Assembly: GCA_964478625.1 (NCBI GenBank)
Contig: CAYZJH010000013.1
Span: forward strand, 8,261 to 72,260
Length of the DNA: 64,000 nt
Source: SKZT01 sp964478625
GTDB lineage: Bacteria > Desulfobacterota > Desulfobacteria > Desulfobacterales > SKZT01
Direction of reading: 5' to 3'
Both the position numbers and the translations under genes were made by a program. A model generated the notes under the pieces. It made no database searches. It saw nothing but the letters and a program-made list of their open reading frames with translations, and was not told where the DNA came from. Shown here piece after piece: positions 35,380-43,720 of this stretch (position 1 is the stretch's first letter; the number at the start of each line of letters is the position of its first letter).

Positions 35380-38100
35380 ATGGGGCGTTGGAAAAAATTG
35401 TTTGTGGCTTTTTTAGCCCTGATTGCAATAGTAGCCATTGCTTTTGTCATACTAAACTTCATCTTTATTGATTTTTTTGTAGACTTTTACTGGTATAGCT
35501 CCATTGGATACTCAGGATTGTTTTTCCTTAAGCTTTTTTACAAATACCTGGTCTTTATAGGGGTTACGCTGTTTTTTTTTCTGGTCATTTTTCTCAATTT
35601 CTGGATTGCCTCAAGATATCTCGGATGTACTCTTTCCGGGGTTTGCAGGCCGGAAGTCACCAAAACGGGAAAATTAATTCAGGCGTTTCGCACGGGTTCA
35701 CTTAAAGTATACACCCCCCTTTCCCTCATTCTTGCAATTCCCCTTGCGATTCCTCTTTATGAACAATGGGAAGCGGCATTATTATATTTTTTCGGCTCCA
35801 ACAGCGGAATAAAAGACCCGGTTTACGGCATCGATGTCAGCTATTACCTGTTTTCTCTTCCCATCTATAATCTTCTTCAGGGACGATTAATCATAACCCT
35901 TCTGCTTCTTTTCGTGTTCTTAACCATTCTGTATTACATAGAACGACGAATGCTGGCATCTGAAAATCAGCCGTTGTACAGAGCAGCAAAAATTCATCTT
36001 TCCGTGGTGATCTTTCTGGCATTTTGGGTTCAGGCCTGGGGATATATGCTCGAAAGGCATATGTTGCTGTATAATACCAATAACGAACCCTTATTTTTCG
36101 GACCCGGCTATACCGAAATGACCGTTTTACTCCCTTTGATCTGGCTTTCAGCAATATTTTTTCTGGCCATGGCCATATCCCTCATTATTTTTGTCAATAC
36201 CCGAAGGGGTATCTATCCGTTGGTTATTTTTACCCTGTTGTTTGTTCTCTCCCATGCCGGAAGAACATGGGACTTTTTACCGGAAAACGTTGAAAAATAT
36301 GTCGTAAAACCCAACGAAATCGTTCGGCAATCCAAATACATTCAAAATTCCGTCCTGTCTACGCTGGCGGCCTATAACCTGACCACTGTGGAAAAACGCG
36401 ATTACGGACGGATGCAACACCTCCGAAGCCTGACCGATCCGGAACTCATCACCGATTTGGAAAATATCCCCCTCTGGGATAAGGAGTTGCTCATTGATGT
36501 TTTCCAGGAAGTTCAAGCCATTCGTCCATACTATCAATTCAGTGAGGTTGATGTCGGCCGATATACCGTGAAAAATGAATTGCATCAGGTGTATCTAGCT
36601 GCCCGGGAAATTAACCTGGATAAACTTCCTGAACCAGCTCAAAACTGGATCAACATGCATTTGAAATATACGCATGGCTACGGTGCCGTGGTAATTCCGG
36701 CCGCCCAAAAGGGCGAAGAACGAATGAAATGGTATATCCGCGATATGCCGCCCGTATCCGATTTCGGCTTTTCGGTCGTCATTAGTCAACCGGGCATTTA
36801 TTATGGAACAGGATCCTACACGTATGCCATCGCCCCTAACGACAGCGGAGAGCTTCACTATCCCGGCGAAGTGGATGAAGTCATAACCAACTACTCAGGC
36901 ACCGGAGGAACCCCTATCGGCTCTTTGTTTAAAAAAGCATTATTCGCCGTATATTTTAAAGACCGGAATATCTTTTTTACAACCAAAACCAATTCCGACA
37001 GCCGAATTCTTTTCAGAAGAAATATTCAGGAACGAATCAGAACCCTGACACCTTTTTTCAAACTCGACAAAGATCCTTACCTGGTCGTCACCAATGACAT
37101 GTTGTATTGGTTTCAGGATGCCTATACCTTAAGCAAATGGTATCCCCAGGGATCGCCATACAGCGAGGAATTCAACTATATCAGAAATTCCATCAAAATT
37201 ATTGTGGATGCATACAACGGCAATGTTACCTACTACCTGGCAGATACGAAAGATCCGATCGCCAAAGCTTACCAGCGGATGTACCCCGGTCTTATCAGGC
37301 CCATGGAAGAAATGCCTGAAAAGTTAAGAAAACAAGTGCGATATCCAAGAGATCTCTTTGAAATCCAGATGAAAAAATATTCCAAATATCACCAGATCAA
37401 CCCGGAAACATTCTACAAAGATGAGGATCGCTGGCAATTTGCAGAGTTTGAGCACAGAGACAGTATTATCCGGATGCGACCCTATTATCTGACTCTGGAT
37501 CTTATCCAGCATAAACAACCTGAATTTGTTCTGGTCACCCCCATGCTCCCTGTCAACCGCGAAAATCTTCGTGCCCTGGCCCTTGTCGGATGCGATGGTG
37601 ACAATTACGGACGGATCATCATATATTTGTTTCCCCGGGGACGTCAGATTTACGGTCCCTCTCAGATCAACGCACTTATCGATCAGAATACCACGATTGC
37701 CGAACATATTACCTTGTGGGACCAGCTCGGTTCGGAGGTCAAACGGGGTAAAATGATTATTTTTCCCCTTGGCAAGCATATTTTGTATATTCAGCCCTTT
37801 TATCTGGAAGCTACGGGTCAACCAAGAATTCCAGAACTAAAACGGGTTATTGTCAGCGCCGAAGAAATTGTGATCATTGATGTCACCCTGGAAAAGGCCT
37901 TTGATCGCCTCAACAGAATACTGACCCAACGAGAAGCTGCGGGAATCACGACTCCCGCACCGGAAGAGATGACGGATCAAATGGATGAGATACCTCAACT
38001 GCCCACTGAACCGGACAATGACGGTAAGCCTTTTGATGAACCCTCAAATTCCCTTGAGATACCACCTGATTCAATTTATCACAACGACGTAGGTGAGTAA
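35380..38100 (+). CDS. UPF0182-family membrane protein
   Basis: This 906-residue protein belongs to the uncharacterised UPF0182 (COG1615) family. About seven hydrophobic segments fill the first 310 residues, with the hallmark DFYWYSSIGYSGLFFLKLFYK region near the start. A large, probably extracytoplasmic, soluble domain follows, containing YGEE-like and PGGSNR-poor loops but the typical LTPFFKLDKDPYLVV and LTLDLIQ-type patches. An acidic, Pro-rich tail ends the protein. ATG 35380 has AAGGAG upstream. The function of the family is unknown. Confidence 0.88.
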   Translation: MGRWKKLFVAFLALIAIVAIAFVILNFIFIDFFVDFYWYSSIGYSGLFFLKLFYKYLVFIGVTLFFFLVIFLNFWIASRYLGCTLSGVCRPEVTKTGKLIQAFRTGSLKVYTPLSLILAIPLAIPLYEQWEAALLYFFGSNSGIKDPVYGIDVSYYLFSLPIYNLLQGRLIITLLLLFVFLTILYYIERRMLASENQPLYRAAKIHLSVVIFLAFWVQAWGYMLERHMLLYNTNNEPLFFGPGYTEMTVLLPLIWLSAIFFLAMAISLIIFVNTRRGIYPLVIFTLLFVLSHAGRTWDFLPENVEKYVVKPNEIVRQSKYIQNSVLSTLAAYNLTTVEKRDYGRMQHLRSLTDPELITDLENIPLWDKELLIDVFQEVQAIRPYYQFSEVDVGRYTVKNELHQVYLAAREINLDKLPEPAQNWINMHLKYTHGYGAVVIPAAQKGEERMKWYIRDMPPVSDFGFSVVISQPGIYYGTGSYTYAIAPNDSGELHYPGEVDEVITNYSGTGGTPIGSLFKKALFAVYFKDRNIFFTTKTNSDSRILFRRNIQERIRTLTPFFKLDKDPYLVVTNDMLYWFQDAYTLSKWYPQGSPYSEEFNYIRNSIKIIVDAYNGNVTYYLADTKDPIAKAYQRMYPGLIRPMEEMPEKLRKQVRYPRDLFEIQMKKYSKYHQINPETFYKDEDRWQFAEFEHRDSIIRMRPYYLTLDLIQHKQPEFVLVTPMLPVNRENLRALALVGCDGDNYGRIIIYLFPRGRQIYGPSQINALIDQNTTIAEHITLWDQLGSEVKRGKMIIFPLGKHILYIQPFYLEATGQPRIPELKRVIVSAEEIVIIDVTLEKAFDRLNRILTQREAAGITTPAPEEMTDQMDEIPQLPTEPDNDGKPFDEPSNSLEIPPDSIYHNDVGE

Positions 38101-38213
38101 AAAATCATGATGCAACTTGAAATTTAAATAATGGTGGTTAATTTCTCTTTCAAGTAAGTCATTTCTAATCTTACTAAATAAATCAAAATTTAGCATCAAA
38201 GGGAGGAATAGCC

Positions 38214-38636
38214 ATGAAAGACACGGAAAACCTTCATAAGAAAGTTCAGGAGCATTGTGATTGTTTTGCAACAACCGACTATTTGTCGGAAATGGCCAAA
38301 GTCAAAACAGATTCCGATAAAAATGAAGCCGCGTTAAAATGGTTGGCTCTGGCAGCACTTCACGGAGTCAACGATGGTGCTGAAGAAGTCACTATTTATA
38401 AAGATAAAGATGGCAAAATTAAGGTAATTGCAGAATACAAGGATTCGGAACTCCCTTCACCCGGCAATGAAGTCGCTGAAAAGATTTTTGAGGCGGTCAG
38501 AAATATAACCCACATCGAAGATAAGGAAGGAAAAACCGAATTGGCTCTGGGGATTCGAGACAGCAGCATCAGTTTGAAAGTTAAGGTTAAACAAAGTGGT
38601 GATGGAGATAAAATCACCTTTAAATTTCCGGAATAG
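38214..38636 (+). CDS. Uncharacterised 140-residue soluble protein
   Basis: No family is recognised. The N-terminus holds a single CDC pair, then a KNEAALKWLALAALHGVNDGAEE helix and a beta-rich, highly charged C-terminal half ending in ITFKFPE. It lacks a signal or membrane segment. A GGGAGGAA site gives strong support for translation from ATG 38214, and a terminator follows the stop. The arrangement suggests a monocistronic gene. Confidence 0.55.
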   Translation: MKDTENLHKKVQEHCDCFATTDYLSEMAKVKTDSDKNEAALKWLALAALHGVNDGAEEVTIYKDKDGKIKVIAEYKDSELPSPGNEVAEKIFEAVRNITHIEDKEGKTELALGIRDSSISLKVKVKQSGDGDKITFKFPE

Positions 38637-38668
38637 TTTCCAAAATCATGTTTACTCTCCATCCGTTT

Positions 38669-38712
38669 AAGGGGCATCATCCTCATTGATAAGGCTGGGC
38701 CCCTTTTTTTTA
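38669..38712 (+). terminator. Terminator after the 140-residue unknown gene
   Basis: AAGGGGC at 38669-38675 pairs with GCCCCTT at 38699-38705 and is followed by a run of T. The loop is long (23 bases) but the GC stem and T-run are those of an intrinsic terminator. Confidence 0.65.
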
Positions 38713-38743
38713 AAATCATTTTGAAATGAATTATGGAGCTTTC

Positions 38744-39238
38744 ATGAGAATTAAAAAATCGGATATTCGAAGGGCTGATACTTCGGATGCATCCATGCTG
38801 AATTTTCTCATCAGACAATGTTTTCTTGATGTCGCCCGACGATTTGAAATCACACCGGAAAACTACCCGGAACATCCATCCAACACCACCGTGGAAATCA
38901 TACAAAAAGACCTTTCCAGCGGGTTATCCTTTTTTATTAAAATCGATCACGGAATTCCTTCCGGATGTATCGGACTGAAAAAAGGCTCCGATGACGTTTG
39001 GGAGGTGGTTCGATTGGGAGTGCTGCCGGGAAGGCGCCGAAGAGGTTTTGGAAAAGAACTCCTGGATACGGCCATTATGGAAGCCGAAAAATCGGGAGCG
39101 AAACGAATTACCGCAACCATTTTTGTTCAGGACACTGAACTGAAACAATGGTATAAAAAATTCGGATTCCTGGAGACCGGAACCCTGAATCCTAAAAATT
39201 ACTGCCTTGAGCTTACCTTGATGGAGTTGCCTTTATAA
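38744..39238 (+). CDS. GNAT-family acetyltransferase
   Basis: This 164-residue protein has the GNAT fold: VVRLGVLPGRRRRGFGKEL is the beta4 strand and acetyl-CoA pyrophosphate loop (Q/R-x-x-G-x-G/A), followed by LLDTAIMEAEKSGAKRI and the WYKKFGFLETG end. Start ATG 38744 follows a GGAG; an earlier in-frame ATG at 38726 lies at the terminator edge. The substrate is unknown. Confidence 0.8.
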   Translation: MRIKKSDIRRADTSDASMLNFLIRQCFLDVARRFEITPENYPEHPSNTTVEIIQKDLSSGLSFFIKIDHGIPSGCIGLKKGSDDVWEVVRLGVLPGRRRRGFGKELLDTAIMEAEKSGAKRITATIFVQDTELKQWYKKFGFLETGTLNPKNYCLELTLMELPL

Positions 39239-39542
39239 CTTCATTACCGTGAAGCCTCCATTGCATCTCTCCCACACAATCGGTTTCAACCCATGAGACC
39301 GGAGACAAAACCTTCATCCCCATTGAGTCTCCATAGCGTTTCTCCGAAATATTTTTCATTCAGCACCCCATCCGAAATTTTTTTTGAATTTTGATCACAT
39401 TGATATTGTTTTTCTTTTTAAGATCCTTTAAATTATTAGGTTTATATCAACGGCGTTTGGTTTATTGATGGTTGAGTTTGCCAGGAACCCGGATAAGTTC
39501 GTCATGTCCGGGTTTTCGTATCTTGAAAAATAAGGAGAAACC
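39239..39542. other. Intergenic region before argS
   Basis: This 304-base stretch holds no credible gene. Its main feature is the hairpin at 39486-39516 just before argS, described separately. Confidence 0.55.
39486..39516 (+). promoter_or_regulatory. Hairpin with T-run in the argS leader
   Basis: AACCCGGA at 39486-39493 pairs with TCCGGGTT at 39507-39514 and runs into TTTT, resembling an intrinsic terminator only 27 bases before the argS ATG. It could end readthrough from upstream, or attenuate argS; the sequence alone cannot distinguish these. Confidence 0.5.
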
Positions 39543-41324
39543 ATGGACATCAGGGACCTTAAGGAAACAGTCTTAAAACGAATCGAACACGCTGCAGAAA
39601 AAACTTTCGGAACCGCCCCAAAAGATCTCAGCCTGGTTTATCCACCCGGTGTCGACATGGGTGATTTTGCCTGCGGATGCTTTCCAATGGCAAAACAATA
39701 TCGACAATCCCCCACGGATATTGCTCAAAAAATTGCAAAAGCCGTTGAACCCGATGAAATTATACAAAAAATTGACGCAACCGGCCCATACATCAATATC
39801 AAAATTTCCAGTGCGGTTTTATTCGGTCGAATATGCTCGGATATTATTCTAAAGCAGGAAAAATTCTGTTCATTGAACCAGGGCCCCCAAAAACGGGTGA
39901 TGGTTGAATACCTGTCTCCAAACACGAATAAACCCCTCCACCTTGGCCATCTCAGAAACGGTGCTCTGGGCATGGCGGTTGCCAATCTGTTGACATCTGC
40001 CGGACACCATGTGGTCAAAGCCAACCTGATAAACAACCGCGGGGTTCATATCTGCAAAAGCATGCTGGCATGGCAACGGTGGGGAAATGGCACTACACCG
40101 GAAAGCGAAAACATAAAAGGAGATCATTTTGTCGGCAAATGGTATGTGAAATTTGCCCAGGAGGCTGAAAAAGATCCGAGCCTTGAGTCTGAAGTTCAGA
40201 AAATGCTTCAGCAATGGGAATCCGGTGACCCTGAGACCATAAAACTTTGGAAAATGATGAACGAGTGGGTCTATAAGGGTTTTTCGGAAACGTATGAAAA
40301 ATTCGGCCTGGAGTTCGATGTGTTCTACTATGAATCCGAGACCTACAAGCTCGGCAAGGATATTATTGTCCAGGGACTAGAAAAACAAATTTTCCACAAG
40401 GTATTAAGAGATGACGGGACCGGGGAAAATGTGGTGTTTCATTTACCTGTAGAAAAGTTTGGCAGGGAAAAAAATGGAGAACCCAAAAAAATTACCGTTC
40501 TACGCGATGACGGCACCAGTTTATACATGACTCAGGATCTTGGCACAGCCGTTTTGAAAGCTGCCGAACATCATCTGGATCAATCCATATATGTGGTCGG
40601 CAGCGAACAGGTTCATCATTTTCAATGCCTCTTTGAAATCCTTAAAGCCCTTAACTATCCATGGTCTGACGGTTGTTACCACCTTTCTTACGGCATGGTT
40701 TATCTTCCCGAAGGAAAAATGAAATCCAGAGAAGGAAAAGTAGTCGATGCCGATGACCTGATCAGGGAAATTGAAAATCTGGCCGCCCAGGAAATTAGTC
40801 GAAGAAATGAAGAAAATCCTTTATCCGACACGGAACTGAAAATCCGCAGTGAGATTATAGGCCGGGCTGCAATCAAATTTTATCTTTTACGGGTCAGGGC
40901 GATGCAGGATATCCATTTTGATCCCCAGGAATCCATCTCGTTCGACGGATTCACAGGCCCTTACTGCCAGTATGCATATGCCAGAATTTCAGGCATTTTA
41001 AGAAATGCCGAAGATCTCGGTCTTACTGCCGAATATGGTGACACAACCCATTTAGGAAACGAAGAAGAACTTCAATTAATCAGGCAGTTAATCCGGTTTC
41101 CTGAAGAGTTTGAAATTTCCGTAAAGGAACTGACCCCTTCCCGATTGGCAGTCCATGTATTTAATACCGCAAAAGCATTCAACCAGTTCTATAACAAACA
41201 CCAGGTGATCCATGCGGACACCAAAGAATCGGCAAAAGGACGTTTACTGCTGATCAAAGCCGCCGGAATTGCTTTGAAAACAGGTTTAAACCTTTTAGGA
41301 ATCGACGTACTTGAAAGAATGTAA
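39543..41324 (+). CDS. argS: Arginyl-tRNA synthetase
   Basis: The 593-residue class I synthetase charges tRNA-Arg. The HIGH motif is HLGH at residues 133-136 within SPNTNKPLHLGHLRNG. The KMSKS loop is the variant KMKSREGKVVDADD, as in many bacterial ArgRS. The N-terminal additional domain precedes the catalytic core, and the C-terminal anticodon-binding helical domain ends with ALKTGLNLLGIDVLERM. An AAGGAGA site supports the ATG. It is followed 18 bases later by the arginine decarboxylase gene, linking arginine use for translation and polyamine synthesis in one unit. Confidence 0.96.
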   Translation: MDIRDLKETVLKRIEHAAEKTFGTAPKDLSLVYPPGVDMGDFACGCFPMAKQYRQSPTDIAQKIAKAVEPDEIIQKIDATGPYINIKISSAVLFGRICSDIILKQEKFCSLNQGPQKRVMVEYLSPNTNKPLHLGHLRNGALGMAVANLLTSAGHHVVKANLINNRGVHICKSMLAWQRWGNGTTPESENIKGDHFVGKWYVKFAQEAEKDPSLESEVQKMLQQWESGDPETIKLWKMMNEWVYKGFSETYEKFGLEFDVFYYESETYKLGKDIIVQGLEKQIFHKVLRDDGTGENVVFHLPVEKFGREKNGEPKKITVLRDDGTSLYMTQDLGTAVLKAAEHHLDQSIYVVGSEQVHHFQCLFEILKALNYPWSDGCYHLSYGMVYLPEGKMKSREGKVVDADDLIREIENLAAQEISRRNEENPLSDTELKIRSEIIGRAAIKFYLLRVRAMQDIHFDPQESISFDGFTGPYCQYAYARISGILRNAEDLGLTAEYGDTTHLGNEEELQLIRQLIRFPEEFEISVKELTPSRLAVHVFNTAKAFNQFYNKHQVIHADTKESAKGRLLLIKAAGIALKTGLNLLGIDVLERM

Positions 41325-41342
41325 ACAGGAGAAATAAAAACC

Positions 41343-41915
41343 ATGTATGTACCCAAATATCTTTTTTTCACCAAGGGTGTAGGCGTTCATAAAGAAAAAA
41401 TGGCCTCACTCGAAATTGCCCTTCGGGATGCAGGCATCGCCCAGTTAAATATCATGGAAGTGTCCTCCATATTTCCCCCGAACTGTCGGATCATTGATGT
41501 CAAGGAAGGCTTATCCATGCTTTATCCCGGAGAAGTCACCCCATGCGTTCTGGCCAAGGCCCATTCAAACGAACCGGGACGACGCATTGTGGCCAGCATC
41601 GGTCTTGCGCTCCCCCGGGAGGATGGCAAATACGGCTTCCTCTCAGCACACCACGCCTATGGGGAAACCGAGGACGAAGGAGGAGAATATGCGGAAGATT
41701 TGGCCGCTACCATGCTGGCCAATACCTTGGGACTCGATTTTGACGTGGATAAGGACTATGATGAAAGAAAGGAAGTTTTCCGAATGTCCGGTAAAATCGT
41801 TGAAACCTGGCATACCACATTAGGTGCTCTCGGACCTGATAACGGCCAATGGACTTCCGTTGTTGTTGCAGCGGTTTTCGTGGGAAGCCAAAAATTGCAG
41901 GAAAGTTCCTTCTGA
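41343..41915 (+). CDS. pdaD: Pyruvoyl-dependent arginine decarboxylase
   Basis: This 190-residue proenzyme converts arginine to agmatine, the first step of one polyamine route. The self-cleavage site is at Ser41-Ser42 in EVSSIFPP, where the second Ser should become the pyruvoyl group of the alpha chain; Asn36 in LNIMEVSS is spaced as in the archaeal enzyme. Other conserved parts are LPREDGKYGFLSAHHAYGET and TWHTTLGALG. It begins 18 bases after argS. The family is well known from archaea and several bacterial phyla. Confidence 0.92.
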   Translation: MYVPKYLFFTKGVGVHKEKMASLEIALRDAGIAQLNIMEVSSIFPPNCRIIDVKEGLSMLYPGEVTPCVLAKAHSNEPGRRIVASIGLALPREDGKYGFLSAHHAYGETEDEGGEYAEDLAATMLANTLGLDFDVDKDYDERKEVFRMSGKIVETWHTTLGALGPDNGQWTSVVVAAVFVGSQKLQESSF

Positions 41916-41975
41916 TTTAAGACAAAAACTGCGCATTGGATCACATTAACCTTAAAAAAATGGAAGAGGGAGCAG

Positions 41976-42362
41976 ATGCAAACCAATAAAGTGGTTTTAA
42001 AATTCAAGGACCAAAGCCTGATGAAAGGCAATACAACCGATTTTATGCCAAACAAAAAGAGCTTTCATCTGCACTGCTTAGACGGTGAAATCAAAGAAAT
42101 TAATGTTGAAGATCTTAAAGCGATCTTTTTTGTGAAAGCCTTTGAAGGGAACAAAAATTATCATTATGTCTATGATGAAACAATACCGGGAGCAGGACGA
42201 AAAATAACGGTAAAATTTTCTGATGGTGAATCCATCATCGGATATACATTGGGATATTCCAAGGATCGCCCCGGATTTTATATGACTCCGGCGGACCGGA
42301 AAGGAAATAACGAAAGAATTTTCGTCGTAAGTTCGGCCACTGAAAAGGTCGAGTTTAAATAA
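41976..42362 (+). CDS. Small beta-rich protein, DUF6982-like
   Basis: The 128-residue protein has alternating strands and a KFKDQSLMKGNTTDFMPNKK N-terminal pattern, then the LDGEIKEINVEDLKAIFFVK core, and a second half with KFSDGESIIGYTLGYS. This resembles short proteins often annotated DUF6982 and related to PilZ-like or Sm-like beta barrels; the assignment is from memory and not certain. It has a GAGGGAG site and lies 60 bases after the decarboxylase gene. No function is proposed. Confidence 0.6.
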   Translation: MQTNKVVLKFKDQSLMKGNTTDFMPNKKSFHLHCLDGEIKEINVEDLKAIFFVKAFEGNKNYHYVYDETIPGAGRKITVKFSDGESIIGYTLGYSKDRPGFYMTPADRKGNNERIFVVSSATEKVEFK

Positions 42363-42373
42363 TCAGTTACGGG

Positions 42374-43582
42374 TTAATGATCATTTTTTCTATCCAAAAA
42401 ATGCGGGAGTACAGCGCCAGCAGTAATCATGCCACCGATAATAATAACACCCGCACTAAAAGAACCCGTATCCCCGGTCATCCCGATAATCAGAGGCACC
42501 ACCCCCCCACCGAAAAGAAAAGCCAGGGGAATGGTTAATGAGATTACCACATTCCGATAAACAGACGGACCGATAGAAGACAACACCGCAAAACCAGCCG
42601 GGAAATAACACGTAGCCAAAACAGCCTGAATGAACACAAGGGGCACCACCACGGCCGGTCCGTCTGAAATTCCCATCAAAATCGTACTCATGCCCGTTAA
42701 CCCGAGGGTAACCATTATCGTAGGGCAGGGGCCGAATCGGTCGGAAGCCCACCCGCTGGCCAGCGCGGAAAACAACCCGAAAAAGCGGGATAAGGCGATG
42801 ACAGTATTGGCAACGTTTCTGGATATCCCGACCTCGGAAACCAGATAAAGCGGAAGCATGGTATAGATGCCTAAAGTGCTGCTGATGGCCAAGCCAAATA
42901 GAATGACCATGATCCAGAAATCCCGTCTGACGAACATCGCACAAAATGCATCCATACCCGGAGGTTTTCCGGGGAAACGACCCCCCTTTGCATAAAAAAA
43001 AAAGAGGAACCCCATACCGATTGTGAAAATACCGATAAAAAAGGGGAGTGTCCTCCATGATAGATATAACAACATAATTTCCGCAAATAGAGGAGCGGCC
43101 ACAAAACCGAGATTCGGTGCAATTTCATGAATCGAAATCGCCTTTCCCCATTGACTTGAATCCACCATATCCGTCAGTGTGGTAATTCCGGAGGGCAGAT
43201 ACAGGCCTGCGGCAAATCCGAGAAAAAAAACCGAACCACTCAGCCACCAAAACCCGCTGGAAACTGATACGGCACAAAGCGCCAAGCCGACTCCCAAGGC
43301 AGACACGATTATCGTATTGCGATGAAAAATACGGGCGGAAATATATCCGGAACCGATCAAAGACAGAAAATACCCTGCGGACATAAACAGAAAGAGGGAA
43401 CCTGATTGAGAGTGGCTGATGCCTAAAGATTCTTCAATCTCAGGCATCAGCGGCGAGATCAGCACACGAGCAACAAAGGTCAGAAAAAAGATGAGCGTGA
43501 TAAACAAAATCGGTCCGATATTGGAGAGGGTATAGACCGAAGTTGTCGGATTATCTTTTCCCTTGTTTTTATTTTGAGGCAT
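42374..43582 (-). CDS. Major facilitator superfamily transporter
   Basis: The 402-residue protein has twelve hydrophobic helices. The N-terminal motif LFITLIFFLTFVARVLISPL and the SASGWASDRFGP loop (motif A-like, WASDRFG) indicate an MFS permease. It is convergent with the upstream small gene with only 11 bases between stop codons. No good ribosome site precedes ATG 43582. The substrate cannot be told. Confidence 0.85.
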   Translation of the reverse strand: MPQNKNKGKDNPTTSVYTLSNIGPILFITLIFFLTFVARVLISPLMPEIEESLGISHSQSGSLFLFMSAGYFLSLIGSGYISARIFHRNTIIVSALGVGLALCAVSVSSGFWWLSGSVFFLGFAAGLYLPSGITTLTDMVDSSQWGKAISIHEIAPNLGFVAAPLFAEIMLLYLSWRTLPFFIGIFTIGMGFLFFFYAKGGRFPGKPPGMDAFCAMFVRRDFWIMVILFGLAISSTLGIYTMLPLYLVSEVGISRNVANTVIALSRFFGLFSALASGWASDRFGPCPTIMVTLGLTGMSTILMGISDGPAVVVPLVFIQAVLATCYFPAGFAVLSSIGPSVYRNVVISLTIPLAFLFGGGVVPLIIGMTGDTGSFSAGVIIIGGMITAGAVLPHFLDRKNDH

Positions 43583-43720
43583 TGAATAAAAATTTCAGAA
43601 CCACAGCACTCTGCCGGCCCTGTCCATAGAGTTTTGGAAAGCGGATAGAGTCGATTACAACCTCTTGTAAAACTGCCGCAAAAGGGTGTTTAAATAAAAA
43701 CGGCTTGCTTTTTCATTCGA

